From NCBI RefSeq assembly GCF_036059255.1, contig NZ_CP107947.1, positions 2,790,001 through 2,854,000 of the forward strand: a stretch of 64,000 bases of DNA, written 5' to 3'. Below are positions 29,009 to 37,259 of this stretch, in pieces. Source of the stretch: Micromonospora sp. NBC_00389. Lineage in GTDB: Bacteria > Actinomycetota > Actinomycetes > Mycobacteriales > Micromonosporaceae. The notes under the pieces were generated by a model. The model was not told the DNA's origin. It ran no database searches and saw only the letters and a list, made by a program, of their open reading frames with translations. The position numbers and the translations under genes were made by a program. Within the stretch, counting starts at the first letter, position 1. The number at the start of each line of letters is the position of its first letter.

Positions 29009-29525
29009 CCTCGTCCTCCAAGGCGGGTTCACCGGACAGCCACCCGTCCACCGAGACGGGCGTACGCGGCCAGATCAGGAGAAAACCGGCCAGCACCAAG
29101 AATCCCAGGTCGCGCAGGATCTCCGGGAGGTAACTCGGTGCCTGCCCCTCGGCGAGCTGCCCGCCGCTGCCGAAGCAGCCGCAGTCGATGGCCAGGCCAC
29201 GCGCCCAGGCCGAGGCGATCCCGGCGATGAAGACCACCAGCAGTACGGCGGAGACCACCGCGCTGAGCCGGGTGGCCAGCCCGAGCAGCAGGAGCACGCC
29301 CAGCGCCAGCTCGACGAAGGGCAGCGCGGCACCGACCACGGTCGCCACGTCGTACGGCATCACCTGGTAGGCGTTGACGGCCCGGCCGGAGGCGGCCAGG
29401 TCGCCGACCTTCGACGCGCCGGCGACCAGCCAGACGGCGGCGAGGCCGAGTCGGGCGGCGGTGCCGAGCCAGGGCCGGATGGTGGACCAGCGGGCGGCCC
29501 GGGTGGGAGGTGCTGTCACGGTCAT
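29001..29525 (-). CDS. MauE/DoxX family redox membrane protein
   Basis: 174 residues from ATG 29525; the longer upstream frame enters the TnpB element and is rejected. Four membrane helices with LGTAARLGLAAVWLVAGASKVGDL at the start and the redox motif IDCGCFG near 116-122 (Cys-Gly-Cys), typical of MauE-like proteins that pass electrons to partner thioredoxin-fold proteins. First gene of the leftward operon. No Shine-Dalgarno sequence is visible in the short stretch between the ATG and the TnpB element left end. Confidence 0.88.
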   Translation of the reverse strand: MTVTAPPTRAARWSTIRPWLGTAARLGLAAVWLVAGASKVGDLAASGRAVNAYQVMPYDVATVVGAALPFVELALGVLLLLGLATRLSAVVSAVLLVVFIAGIASAWARGLAIDCGCFGSGGQLAEGQAPSYLPEILRDLGFLVLAGFLLIWPRTPVSVDGWLSGEPALEDEDE

Positions 29526-29625
29526 CAGGATCGCAGCGTGGATACCTCCGCCTTCAGGCGGAGGAGGAACGCCGCTCCCTCCCCTCGATAGTCGTCTTAC
29601 ATGATCCACTGCTAGGATGTGAGGC

Positions 29626-30738
29626 ATGGGTGAGGTGGTGAAACGGGCGTACAAGTACCGCTTCTATCCGACCCCTGAGCAGGCCGAACAGTTGAACCGC
29701 ACCTTCGGGTGCGTGCGCAAGGTCTACAACCTGGGGCTGGAAGCGCGCACGCGCGCGTGGGCGGTGCACCGGCAGCGCAGCACCTACGTGCAGTCGTCTG
29801 CGTGGCTGACGCAGTGGAAGCGCTGCGAGGAGTTGGTGTTCCTCAACGAGGTCAGTTCCGTGCCCTTGCAGCAGGCGTTGCGGCACCTGCAAGCCGGGTT
29901 CGCCGCGTTCTGGGGCAAGCGGTCGCGGTACCCGCGTTTCAAGTCCAAGCGCAAGTCTCGGGCGTCGGCGGAGTACACCCGCTCGGCATTCCGCTGGCGC
30001 GACGGGCAGCTCACCCTGGCCAAGATGGACGCCCCGCTGACCATCGTGTGGTCCCGGCCCCTGCCCGACGGCGCCGAGCCGTCCACGGTCACAGTGTCCC
30101 GTGACGCGGCCGGCCGGTGGTTCGTGTCCCTGCTGGTCGAGGACTCCACCGTTAAGCCGCTTCCCCCGCTCAGCACGGCGGTGGGCGTTGATGCGGGCAT
30201 CACCAGCCTGGTCACCCTCTCCACCGGGGAGAAGGTCACCAACCCGCGCCACGAGCGCGCTGACCGCCGCAAGCTCGCGAAGGCGCAACGCAACCTGTCT
30301 CGCAAGGCCAAGGACTCCGCCAACCGGGCGAAAGCCCGCCTCGCGGTGGCCCGGATTTACGCCCGCATCGCCGATCGGCGGCGGGACCACCTGCACAAGC
30401 TGTCGACTCGACTCGTCCGCGAGAACCAAACGGTCGTGATCGAGGATCTCAGTGTGCGCAACTTGCTGCGCAACCACTCGCTGGCCCGCGCCATTTCCGA
30501 TGCGGCGTGGACGCAACTGCGCTGCATGATCGAGTACAAGGCCGCCTGGTACGGGCGGACTGTGATCGCCGTCGACCGCTGGCATCCGAGCACGAAGACC
30601 TGTTCGGCGTGCGGGCGGATCAACACCGCGATGACTCTCGGCGTTCGTGTCTGGACGTGCTCGGGCTGTGATGCCGTGCATGACCGGGACGTCAACGCCG
30701 CGAAGAACATTCTCGCCGCCGGGCTGGCGGAGAGGTGA
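29626..30738 (+). CDS. tnpB: RNA-guided endonuclease TnpB (IS605 OrfB)
   Basis: 370 residues, the size of compact TnpB. N-terminal YKYRFYPTPEQAEQLNRTFG; RuvC acidic residues at VGVDAGI (Asp189), VIEDLSV (Glu273) and HDRDVNAAKN (Asp355), all intact; zinc ribbon CSAC...CSGC between about 326 and 348. TnpB cuts DNA next to a TAM using an omega/reRNA guide transcribed from the element's right end. The frame is uninterrupted, so the protein looks active. ATG 29626 lies 62 nt right of the left-end hairpin. Confidence 0.95.
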   Translation: MGEVVKRAYKYRFYPTPEQAEQLNRTFGCVRKVYNLGLEARTRAWAVHRQRSTYVQSSAWLTQWKRCEELVFLNEVSSVPLQQALRHLQAGFAAFWGKRSRYPRFKSKRKSRASAEYTRSAFRWRDGQLTLAKMDAPLTIVWSRPLPDGAEPSTVTVSRDAAGRWFVSLLVEDSTVKPLPPLSTAVGVDAGITSLVTLSTGEKVTNPRHERADRRKLAKAQRNLSRKAKDSANRAKARLAVARIYARIADRRRDHLHKLSTRLVRENQTVVIEDLSVRNLLRNHSLARAISDAAWTQLRCMIEYKAAWYGRTVIAVDRWHPSTKTCSACGRINTAMTLGVRVWTCSGCDAVHDRDVNAAKNILAAGLAER

Positions 30739-30861
30739 AACGCCTGTGGAGGGCCGGTGAGACCCGACCCGCGCAAGCGGTGAAGGCGCGGCCCGGTGAA
30801 ACAGGAACCCCCTCGGGTGACCGAGGGAATCCCCGCCCTTCAAAGCGGTGGAGGATGTCAA
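30640..30861 (+). ncRNA. Probable omega RNA (reRNA) scaffold at TnpB right end
   Basis: In studied TnpB systems the guide RNA scaffold overlaps the 3' end of tnpB and ends at the right-end cleavage site, with the guide read from flanking host DNA. Here 123 nt of noncoding sequence after the tnpB stop contains a 7-bp stem with a GTGA (GNRA) loop and a second imperfect stem, ending at GATGTCAA (30861). The 5' end is a guess. The guide would be the first 16-20 nt after 30861, which lead into the sigma-factor 3' end. Confidence 0.55.
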
Positions 30862-30877
30862 TTGTCGTCCCGTCCTC

Positions 30878-31468
30878 TCAGCCGGTCAGGGCGTCGCCGA
30901 CCGCCTCGACCAGCTCGTCACGGGCCCGGGCGACCCGAGAGCGGATGGTGCCCACCGGCACGCCCTCAACGGCGGCGGCCTCGGCGTACGACAGGCCGAG
31001 CAGCTGGGTGAGCACGAACGCGCCGCGCCGCTCAGGGCTCAACCGGCGGACCAGGTCGCTGGCGCCGAGCTGACCGGCCGGGTCCGGGTGCGGTCGGTCG
31101 GTGTACGCGTTGGCCGCCAGCCGTTCGTCGAGTCGCCGACGGCGGACCACGGTGCGCAGGTGGTCGGCGCAGGCCCGCCGGGCGATGCCGAGCAGCCAGG
31201 TGCGGACGCTGGAGCGACCCTCGAACGCGGGCAGTGCCCGGAACGCCCGCAGGTACGTCTCCTGGGTCAGATCGTCGGCGCTGTCCGGGTCCACCAGGGC
31301 GGCGGCGAAGCGCCAGACCTCGACCTGGGTCAGCCGGACGAACGCGGCCTGGGCGGTCGGGTCGCCGTCGCGCGCGGTCAACGCCCACTCGGTGGCCGGG
31401 TCCCGGGCGACGCCACCGGCCGGGTCAGCCGGACCGGCGGCACCGGTGTCACGCGGGACGGGGATCAC
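30878..31468 (-). CDS. ECF-family RNA polymerase sigma factor
   Basis: 196 residues from GTG 31468. Region 2 (about 40-105) has DSADDLTQETYLRAFRALPAFEG and VRTWLLGIARRACADHLR; region 4 (about 130-190) has QLLGLSYAEAAAVEGVPVGTIRSRVARARDEL. It resembles the SigC/SigK-like ECF group. Divergent from a zinc-finger anti-sigma gene 106 bp away, which in turn precedes copper genes. Its 3' end is 17 nt from the TnpB element. Confidence 0.93.
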   Translation of the reverse strand: MIPVPRDTGAAGPADPAGGVARDPATEWALTARDGDPTAQAAFVRLTQVEVWRFAAALVDPDSADDLTQETYLRAFRALPAFEGRSSVRTWLLGIARRACADHLRTVVRRRRLDERLAANAYTDRPHPDPAGQLGASDLVRRLSPERRGAFVLTQLLGLSYAEAAAVEGVPVGTIRSRVARARDELVEAVGDALTG

Positions 31469-31538
31469 GACAACCCAGGTTACGCGGCGTCCGGCGTGGC
31501 GACAGGGCCCTTCGACCCTGGATGGTCTGCGCCACGTC

Positions 31539-31566
31539 GGGAACTTTTCCCCACCCTGGGCCGACT
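31539..31566 (+). promoter_or_regulatory. Possible ECF-type promoter for anti-sigma/copper genes
   Basis: GGGAACTT at 31539-31546 matches the GGAAC core of ECF -35 elements; about 16 nt later CCGACT lies at a -10 position, and the anti-sigma ATG follows 9 nt on, which would give a very short leader. Positive autoregulation by the divergent sigma factor is plausible; the -10 match is weak. Confidence 0.35.
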
Positions 31567-31574
31567 ACCCCGTC

Positions 31575-32210
31575 ATGACTTGCGACCACGTACGCGGGGC
31601 GCTGTCGGCGCGGCTGGACGGGGAGGACCCGCAGACGTCGTCGGCGGTGCTGGACGCGCACACCGCCACCTGCGTCGGCTGCCGCGACTGGCTGGCTCGC
31701 GCCGAGCAGGTGACCCGGCTGGTCCGGGTGCAGCCGGTGGAGGTGCCCGACCTCACCGCCGCGGTGCTGGCGGCGGTTGCCGCCGATTCCGCGCACCGCA
31801 GCCCGGCCGCGGTCCGGCGGGCCCGCCGGCAGGTGCTGCGGATCGCGGTGGCGGTGGCCGCGGTGGCCCAGTTGGCGATCGCGCTGCCGATCCTGCTCGC
31901 GGGGCTGGGCGTGTCGGTGGACCCGCACACCAGCCGGGAGATGGCCTCGTTCGACGTGGCGCTGGCGGTGGGCTTCGCGCTGGCCGCCTGGCGGCCCGAG
32001 CGGGCCCGGGCGTTCCTGCCGGTGGCCCTGGTGCTGGCGGTCTGCCTGGCCGGCACCAGCGTGGTGGACATCGCCAACTCGACCACCGCGCTGGTGCACG
32101 AGGCCGGCCACCTGGCCGCCGTGGTGCAGGCGGGGTTGCTGTGGGCGCTGGGCCGCACCAGCGGGGAGGACCGGCCGCTCACGTCGGCGCTGGCGGCAGG
32201 GCGCGGGTGA
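31575..32210 (+). CDS. Zinc-finger (ZAS/zf-HC2) anti-sigma factor with membrane domain
   Basis: 211 residues from ATG 31575; the long upstream open frame is antisense to the sigma gene and rejected. The anti-sigma zinc motif His29-x3-Cys33-x2-Cys36 is complete, with Cys3 nearby. About five membrane helices follow (from about 90), giving a short cytoplasmic sigma-binding domain plus a sensory membrane part. Its partner is the divergent ECF sigma factor. It is 48 nt upstream of the CopC-CopD gene, suggesting the pair responds to an envelope or copper signal. Confidence 0.88.
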   Translation: MTCDHVRGALSARLDGEDPQTSSAVLDAHTATCVGCRDWLARAEQVTRLVRVQPVEVPDLTAAVLAAVAADSAHRSPAAVRRARRQVLRIAVAVAAVAQLAIALPILLAGLGVSVDPHTSREMASFDVALAVGFALAAWRPERARAFLPVALVLAVCLAGTSVVDIANSTTALVHEAGHLAAVVQAGLLWALGRTSGEDRPLTSALAAGRG

Positions 32211-32257
32211 ATGACTCACCCGACTCGGGTCGCCGAGATCCACTCCGGTCGGCGAGC

Positions 32258-33922
32258 ATGGCCAACATGACTGTCGCCCCCCGCCGCTGGCTCGCCCGGT
32301 TGGCCGCCACCGCCGGCCTTCTGGTCACTGTCGTCGTCCTCCTGATCACCCCGGCCACCCCCGCCAGCGCCCACGCGGTGCTGCAGAGCACCAGCCCGGC
32401 CGCCTCGGCCGTGGTGCCGAGCGGGCCGGCCGAGGTGGTCCTCACGTTCAGCGAGTCGGTGCGCAAGGTTCCCGGCAAGATCCGCGTCATCGCGCCGGAC
32501 GGCTCCCGGGCCGATCGGGGTGAGCCGAGCTTCGACGGCGCCACGGTGACCATCCCGGTGGACCCGGCCGGTGAGCGCGGCACCTACCTGGTGAGCTTCC
32601 GGGTGATCTCCGCCGACAGCCACCCGGTCTCCGGCGCGTTCACGTACTCGGTGGGCGCGCCCTCGACGCCTCCGGTCGACTCCGGCGATGACAGTCGGGC
32701 CGACCCGGTGGTGGGCGCCGGGGTGAAGGTGGCCCGTTTCCTCGGCTACGCCGGCCTGGTGCTGCTGGTCGGGCCGGCGCTGGTGCTCGCCGCGCTGTGG
32801 CCGCGACGGCTGTCCCGGCGGGGCCCGGCCCGGCTGGCCTGGACCGGCCTTGGCCTGGTGGCCGTCGCCACCCTCGCCGACCTGTGGCTGCAGGTGCCCT
32901 ACACCGCCGGAGGCGGCCTTTTTGACGTGACCAGCGAGGGGTTCGGCAGCGTGTTCGGCAGCGCCTTCGGTGCCGCCCACCTGGTCCGGCTCGGCCTGCT
33001 GGCGGCCTCGGCGTTCCTGCTCCGGCCGCTGCTGGCCCGGCCGTCCGGCCGCACTGACGCGATCATCCTGGCCGTGCTCGGCGGGGCCGCCCTGCTGACC
33101 TGGCCGCTGGCCGGGCACCCGGCGGCGTCCCCCGCGCCGGCGGTCTCCGTGGTGGTCGACGCGGTCCACCTGGGCAGCATGGCGGTCTGGCTGGGCGGCC
33201 TGCTGATGCTCGGTGGTTTCCTGCTGCGTCAGGCCGACGAGCGTGAGCTGGGCGCGATCCTGCCGATCTGGTCGCGCTGGGCGGCGCTCGCCGTCTCGGC
33301 GCTGCTGTTGGCCGGCATCGTCCAGGCGTTGATCGAGGTGGCCACCCTGGACGCCCTGTTCGGCACCACCTACGGGCGGCTGTTGCTGGCGAAGGTCGGG
33401 CTGTTCGCGCTGGTGATCGCCGTGGCCGCGTACTCCCGGCAGTTGGTGCGCCGGCGCACCGCGGCGCAGCGGCCGGTGCCGGTACGCCGGGCGGTCTGGG
33501 TGGAGTTGGCCGTCACTGTGGTGGTGCTGGGGCTGTCCGCGACGTTGGTGCAGACCACGCCGGCCCGGACCGCGGTGTCCGAGCCGTCCGGCACCCAGGC
33601 CGGTCTGTTCTCCACCACGCTGTCCAGCCCGCTCTTCTCCCTGCAGGTCGAGCTGGACCCGGCCGAGCGGGGCAACAACTCGCTGCACCTGTACGCGTAC
33701 ACCAAGGACAACCGGCCACAGCCGGTGGCGGAGTGGCGGGCGACTGCCGCGCTTCCCTCGGCCGGGATCGAGCCGATCGAGATCCCGTTGCTGCCGCTGA
33801 CGGACAACCACGCCTACGGCGACGTCAGCCTGCCGGCCGCTGGTGACTGGCAACTGCGGGTCACCGTGCGTACGTCCGACATCGACCAGGCCACGGTGAC
33901 CGCCACCGTGCCCATCCGTTAG
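32258..33922 (+). CDS. Copper resistance/transport fusion protein CopC-CopD with YtkA-like tail
   Basis: 554 residues from ATG 32258 (ATG 32267 equally likely). Signal peptide ends at ASAHAVL so the mature CopC domain (about 39-135) starts with the Cu(II)-binding His; VSFRVISADSHPVSGAFTYSVG carries the other conserved His. A CopD part with eight membrane helices follows (about 150-430), then an extracellular beta domain of about 95 residues (FSLQVELDPAERGNNSLHLY...). CopC-CopD fusions are common in actinobacteria and are linked to copper import or periplasmic copper handling. 17 nt before ycnI. Confidence 0.92.
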   Translation: MANMTVAPRRWLARLAATAGLLVTVVVLLITPATPASAHAVLQSTSPAASAVVPSGPAEVVLTFSESVRKVPGKIRVIAPDGSRADRGEPSFDGATVTIPVDPAGERGTYLVSFRVISADSHPVSGAFTYSVGAPSTPPVDSGDDSRADPVVGAGVKVARFLGYAGLVLLVGPALVLAALWPRRLSRRGPARLAWTGLGLVAVATLADLWLQVPYTAGGGLFDVTSEGFGSVFGSAFGAAHLVRLGLLAASAFLLRPLLARPSGRTDAIILAVLGGAALLTWPLAGHPAASPAPAVSVVVDAVHLGSMAVWLGGLLMLGGFLLRQADERELGAILPIWSRWAALAVSALLLAGIVQALIEVATLDALFGTTYGRLLLAKVGLFALVIAVAAYSRQLVRRRTAAQRPVPVRRAVWVELAVTVVVLGLSATLVQTTPARTAVSEPSGTQAGLFSTTLSSPLFSLQVELDPAERGNNSLHLYAYTKDNRPQPVAEWRATAALPSAGIEPIEIPLLPLTDNHAYGDVSLPAAGDWQLRVTVRTSDIDQATVTATVPIR

Positions 33923-33939
33923 AGAGGCTCTCGAATCCC

Positions 33940-34674
33940 ATGACCCGTCTCCGGCGTACCGCAACCGCCGCCACCGCCCTGGCGTTCACCGCCGTCGCGA
34001 CCGCCGTCCTCGGCTTCGCTGGCCCGGCGTCCGCCCACGTCACGGTGAACCCGAAGGAGGCGACCCAGGGCGGCTACGCGCGGGTGGCGTTCCGGGTGCC
34101 CAACGAGAGCGACACCGCGTCGACCACCAAGGTGGAGGTGGTGCTGCCGGAGAACGCCCCGGTCGGCTCGGTGTCGACCATGCCGGTGCCCGGGTGGACG
34201 GTCGCCGTGGAGAAGCGCAAGGTGGACCCGCCGATCGAGGTGCACGGCAGCCCGATCACCGAGGCGGTGGCCAAGCTGACCTGGACCGCCACCGGCGACG
34301 CGGGTGTGAAGCCGGGCCAGTTCCAGGAGTTCCCGGTCTCGATGGGGCCGCTGCCGCAGGTCAACACGATGGTCTTCAAGACCGTGCAGACCTACTCGGA
34401 CGGCAATGTGTCGCGCTGGATCGAGGAGCCGACGCCGGGCGCTGAGGAGCCGGAGCACCCCGCCCCGGTGCTCACCCTCACCGCCGCGTCGCCGTCGGCG
34501 TCGGCCGCGCCCGCCGCGGCGCCCGTCGCCGCGACCGACGATGACGATGACGACGAGGGCGAGGGAGCGGCGGTGGGCCTCGGCGTCGCCGGTCTCGTCG
34601 CCGGCCTGGCCGGTCTGGTGCTGGGCGGGCTGGCGTTCGCCCGGACGCGCCGGGAGCCGGTAGCCAAGTCCTGA
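33940..34674 (+). CDS. YcnI family (DUF1775) copper-binding membrane-anchored protein
   Basis: 244 residues. Signal peptide cleaved at ASAHVTVNP, exposing His33 as mature residue 1, the Cu(II) ligand in YcnI; the domain runs to about 165 with PVPGWTVAVEKRK (conserved Trp). A Pro/Ala/Ser linker, a run of acidic residues (DDDDDDEGEG) and a C-terminal membrane helix (about 207-232) with basic tail follow. YcnI proteins act with CopC-CopD in copper acquisition, matching the neighbour 17 nt upstream. Confidence 0.93.
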   Translation: MTRLRRTATAATALAFTAVATAVLGFAGPASAHVTVNPKEATQGGYARVAFRVPNESDTASTTKVEVVLPENAPVGSVSTMPVPGWTVAVEKRKVDPPIEVHGSPITEAVAKLTWTATGDAGVKPGQFQEFPVSMGPLPQVNTMVFKTVQTYSDGNVSRWIEEPTPGAEEPEHPAPVLTLTAASPSASAAPAAAPVAATDDDDDDEGEGAAVGLGVAGLVAGLAGLVLGGLAFARTRREPVAKS

Positions 34675-34688
34675 CCCCGCCGCACCCA

Positions 34689-34718
34689 CTGGCCCGCCGG
34701 AGCGATCCGGCGGGCCAG
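34689..34718 (+). terminator. Hairpin after ycnI
   Basis: Perfect 13-bp stem (arm CTGGCCCGCCGGA) with loop GCGA, 15 nt after the ycnI stop, followed by CGTGCTTTCC. A likely intrinsic terminator of the anti-sigma/copCD/ycnI transcript. Confidence 0.7.
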
Positions 34719-34824
34719 CGTGCTTTCCGGGACCGGAACCGGCCGTGCCGTGGATATCCCCTGATCAGCCGGCGTACGTCGGTAAGGTCTGCCGAGTACC
34801 TGGCTACGGAGGGAGACGGAGCGG

Positions 34825-35886
34825 ATGCGGTTCGTGCGGGCGATCGCCGGAGTGCTGCTGTTGGTCATCGGGATTCCGGCGCTGCTCGCCGGTGGCGCGC
34901 TCTGGCTGGTGACCCGGCACGCCGACCCCGGGGGGACCTTCGCCGCCCGGTTCGAGACGGTCCGCACACCCGGCCACGCGGTCGTGGTCACCGACCTCGA
35001 CCGACTGCTGCGGCAGGAGGTGCCGTTCGCCCGTACCGCGCAGGCCCGGCTGCGGTTGGACGCCCGCACACCGGACGGCCCGGCCTTCGTCGGCCTGGCG
35101 CCCACCTCCGAGGTGCGCCGCTGGCTGGAGCCGGTCCCGCACGCCTCGGTCCGCCGGGTGGCGCTGGCCCGGGGTCCGTTGCCGGTGCGCGCGGACCCGG
35201 CCGGTCCGGCCGTCGGTGCTCCGGCCGCCGCCGGATCGCTCACCCCACTGGGTCGCCCGTTCTGGGTACGCGAGGGAATCGGCTCGCTGGAGTGGAGCGC
35301 GGACGATCTGGCCGGCGAGCCGATGAGCCTGGTGGTGATGCGCCCGGACGGCGGTGGCGACCTGGCCCTGGATCTGCGCGCCGAGTTGCAGGCGGGCTGG
35401 ACCGCTCCGGCCACCTGGGGGCTGCTGGCCGCGGGGGTGCTGCTGGTGGTGTGCGCGGTGCTGCTCCTGCTGCGACCGCCGCGCCCACGTGAGGTGGTCT
35501 TCGTGGTCGAGCCGGACCAGGTGCCGGTGCTCGCCGGCCGGCTCGGGGTCAGCTCGTTGAGCGGCCTGGGCGCCCCACCCGCCGGGGACACCGGGGCGGC
35601 GCGGCCGCTGCCGGCCGGGCGGCAGCTCACCCCGGTCGGCTCCGGCGCGGGTGCGCGGCCCCGGTCGGCGATCGGCACCGCACCGGGCCGACCGGCCACC
35701 CTCGCCGACCTGGACGCGCCAGCCCGACCGCCGGAGGTGACCTTGAGTCTGGCCTGGCCACCGACCTCTCCGGAGGCGGCGACGGCTCGGCCGGTGGCGG
35801 TGGACGGAACGGCGAGTGGCCCTCCGCGCTGCCGACGCGGAGGGCCACCTTCACCGGGGGATCGGTGCTACCCGAGCGACGCTTGA
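34825..35886 (+). CDS. Membrane protein of unknown function, two helices flanking an extracellular domain
   Basis: 353 residues. A signal anchor (about 5-30), an extracellular region of about 170 residues (VVVTDLDRLLRQEVPF, PFWVREGIGSLEWSADD), a second helix (about 196-216) and a low-complexity Ala/Pro/Gly-rich cytoplasmic tail. I do not recognise the family. The last 25 or so codons overlap a perfect 12-bp hairpin (35817-35847, arm TGGCCCTCCGCG) and read as Arg/Pro/Gly/Cys-rich sequence, so the true stop may be earlier through a small frame error and the hairpin may be its terminator. Confidence 0.65.
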   Translation: MRFVRAIAGVLLLVIGIPALLAGGALWLVTRHADPGGTFAARFETVRTPGHAVVVTDLDRLLRQEVPFARTAQARLRLDARTPDGPAFVGLAPTSEVRRWLEPVPHASVRRVALARGPLPVRADPAGPAVGAPAAAGSLTPLGRPFWVREGIGSLEWSADDLAGEPMSLVVMRPDGGGDLALDLRAELQAGWTAPATWGLLAAGVLLVVCAVLLLLRPPRPREVVFVVEPDQVPVLAGRLGVSSLSGLGAPPAGDTGAARPLPAGRQLTPVGSGAGARPRSAIGTAPGRPATLADLDAPARPPEVTLSLAWPPTSPEAATARPVAVDGTASGPPRCRRGGPPSPGDRCYPSDA

Positions 35887-35918
35887 GGTAGGTGAGACCA
35901 GATTAGCGCCGATAGCGG

Positions 35919-37187
35919 CTACTGGGGAGTTGTGTCCATTTGGTGCGACTTTTCCACCGCGCGGCCCGACCGGACCGGCAGGGTCACCAGCAGCAGCAGG
36001 CTGAGCAGCACGTAGCCATTGCGCAGCACGAAATCCACCGGGTCGTCGGTGCGGACCGGGGCCACACCCCAGTCGTGGAACGACACGACGCCGTAGATGA
36101 TCAGGGCGGTGATGCCCACCGCGAGCCCGGCCAGCCACCGTCGCCGGCGCACCTCGTCCGGACGGTCGGCGCTCAGGGCCGCGTCCGCGAGCAGCACCAC
36201 CGCCGGGACGAACCAGTAGATGTGGTGGGTCCAGGTGATCGGGCTGACCATGGCGCCGACCAAGCCGGTCAGGGTCAGGCCGGTCAACGCGTCGCCGGCC
36301 CGGGCGGCGCGGACGGCCCGCCACAGCCCGTAGCCGGCCACCACGGCGACCACCGCCAGCCACAGCAACTGGTTCGGCTTCTCCGGTGCGCTGAACCGGC
36401 TGAGCAGGCCGAACAGGGACTGGTTGCCGGTGTAGTCGGTGCGGCCCACCCGCTCGGTGGCCCACAACTCGTGGGTCCAGAACCGCCACGAGTCGCGGGG
36501 CGCGATGGCCGCCGCGAGCAGGGTCGCCGCCGCAGCGGTCGCGCTCGCCACCGCCGCGGCCCGCCACCGGCGGGTGGCCAGCAGGTACACGATGAAGATG
36601 CCGGGGAAGAGCTTGAGTGCCGTCGCCAGACCGACGCCGACCCCGGCCCAGCGCCGCGCCTGCGGCACGGCGAACAGCAGGTCGGCCAGGATCAGCACGA
36701 CCAGCAGCATGTTGATCTGCCCGAAGGTGATCGTCTCGCGGGTGCTCTCCACCGCCAGCACCAGCAGCACCGCGACGGTCAGGGTGAACGCCCGCGGCAG
36801 GTTGTGCCGGGCGATCACCGGCAGCACCAGCCACCGGGTGGTCACCACCACGGCCAGCACGGTGAGGACCGTGAAGATCGCCACGGTGGCGCCGAGCCGG
36901 ATCAGGCCGAACGGCCAGAGCAGCAGCGCGCTGAACGGCGGGTAGGTGAAGTACAGCTCACCCTGCACCCGATCCGGCTGGACGTAGTCGTAGAGCGGGT
37001 TGCCCGCCGTCCACCAGTCCATCGCGGACATGTAGATCTTCAGGTCGAAGAAGTTGTGCACCAGGCCGGGCAGGTAGAGCGCCGGCAGCACGGCGATCAG
37101 GGCCACCACCGTGACCAACCGACGGACCGTACGGCCGCCGGGATCGTCGTCGGTGACGGCTGGCGGTGCGACGGGTTCGGCTGGCAC
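35919..37187 (-). CDS. GT87-family polyprenol-phosphate mannosyltransferase-like membrane protein
   Basis: 422 residues from GTG 37187, about ten membrane helices. The first extracytoplasmic loop has YMSAMDWWTAGNPLYDYVQPDRVQGELYFTYPPFSALLLWP; the acidic Asp with YPP motif is typical of the GT87 (PimE-like, DUF2029) group, which add mannose from polyprenyl-phosphate-mannose to outer-leaflet acceptors such as PIM glycolipids. Acceptor here unknown. It stands between two rightward genes with no operon partner. Confidence 0.85.
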   Translation of the reverse strand: MPAEPVAPPAVTDDDPGGRTVRRLVTVVALIAVLPALYLPGLVHNFFDLKIYMSAMDWWTAGNPLYDYVQPDRVQGELYFTYPPFSALLLWPFGLIRLGATVAIFTVLTVLAVVVTTRWLVLPVIARHNLPRAFTLTVAVLLVLAVESTRETITFGQINMLLVVLILADLLFAVPQARRWAGVGVGLATALKLFPGIFIVYLLATRRWRAAAVASATAAAATLLAAAIAPRDSWRFWTHELWATERVGRTDYTGNQSLFGLLSRFSAPEKPNQLLWLAVVAVVAGYGLWRAVRAARAGDALTGLTLTGLVGAMVSPITWTHHIYWFVPAVVLLADAALSADRPDEVRRRRWLAGLAVGITALIIYGVVSFHDWGVAPVRTDDPVDFVLRNGYVLLSLLLLVTLPVRSGRAVEKSHQMDTTPQ

Positions 37188-37259
37188 TCCGAAACCCTAG
37201 CGGGCTGCTCCGCCGAGAGCGCGCAGCCGCGGGTCGTGGGCTGCGCGTAGTCTGTGCCG

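Larger units (their letters stand above)
29541..30861 (+). mobile_element. IS200/IS605-type element with TnpB only (IS1341-like)
   Basis: The left part has a perfect 8-bp hairpin CCTCCGCC-TTCA-GGCGGAGG (29545-29564); the right part has CCCTCGG-GTGA-CCGAGGG (30810-30827) and a weaker stem around a CCTTCA core (30833-30848), then ends in GATGTCAA at 30861. TCAA is the right-end cleavage tetranucleotide known from IS608-type elements. No TnpA transposase is present, so movement would need one in trans. Left boundary is uncertain by about 15 nt. It sits between the sigma gene stop (30878) and the MauE start (29525). Confidence 0.75.

Noticed and set aside
30848..32257. 470 codons upstream of copC-copD in the same frame
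   Set aside because: They run antisense to the sigma gene and out of frame with the anti-sigma gene; the CopC signal peptide fixes the start at 32258/32267.
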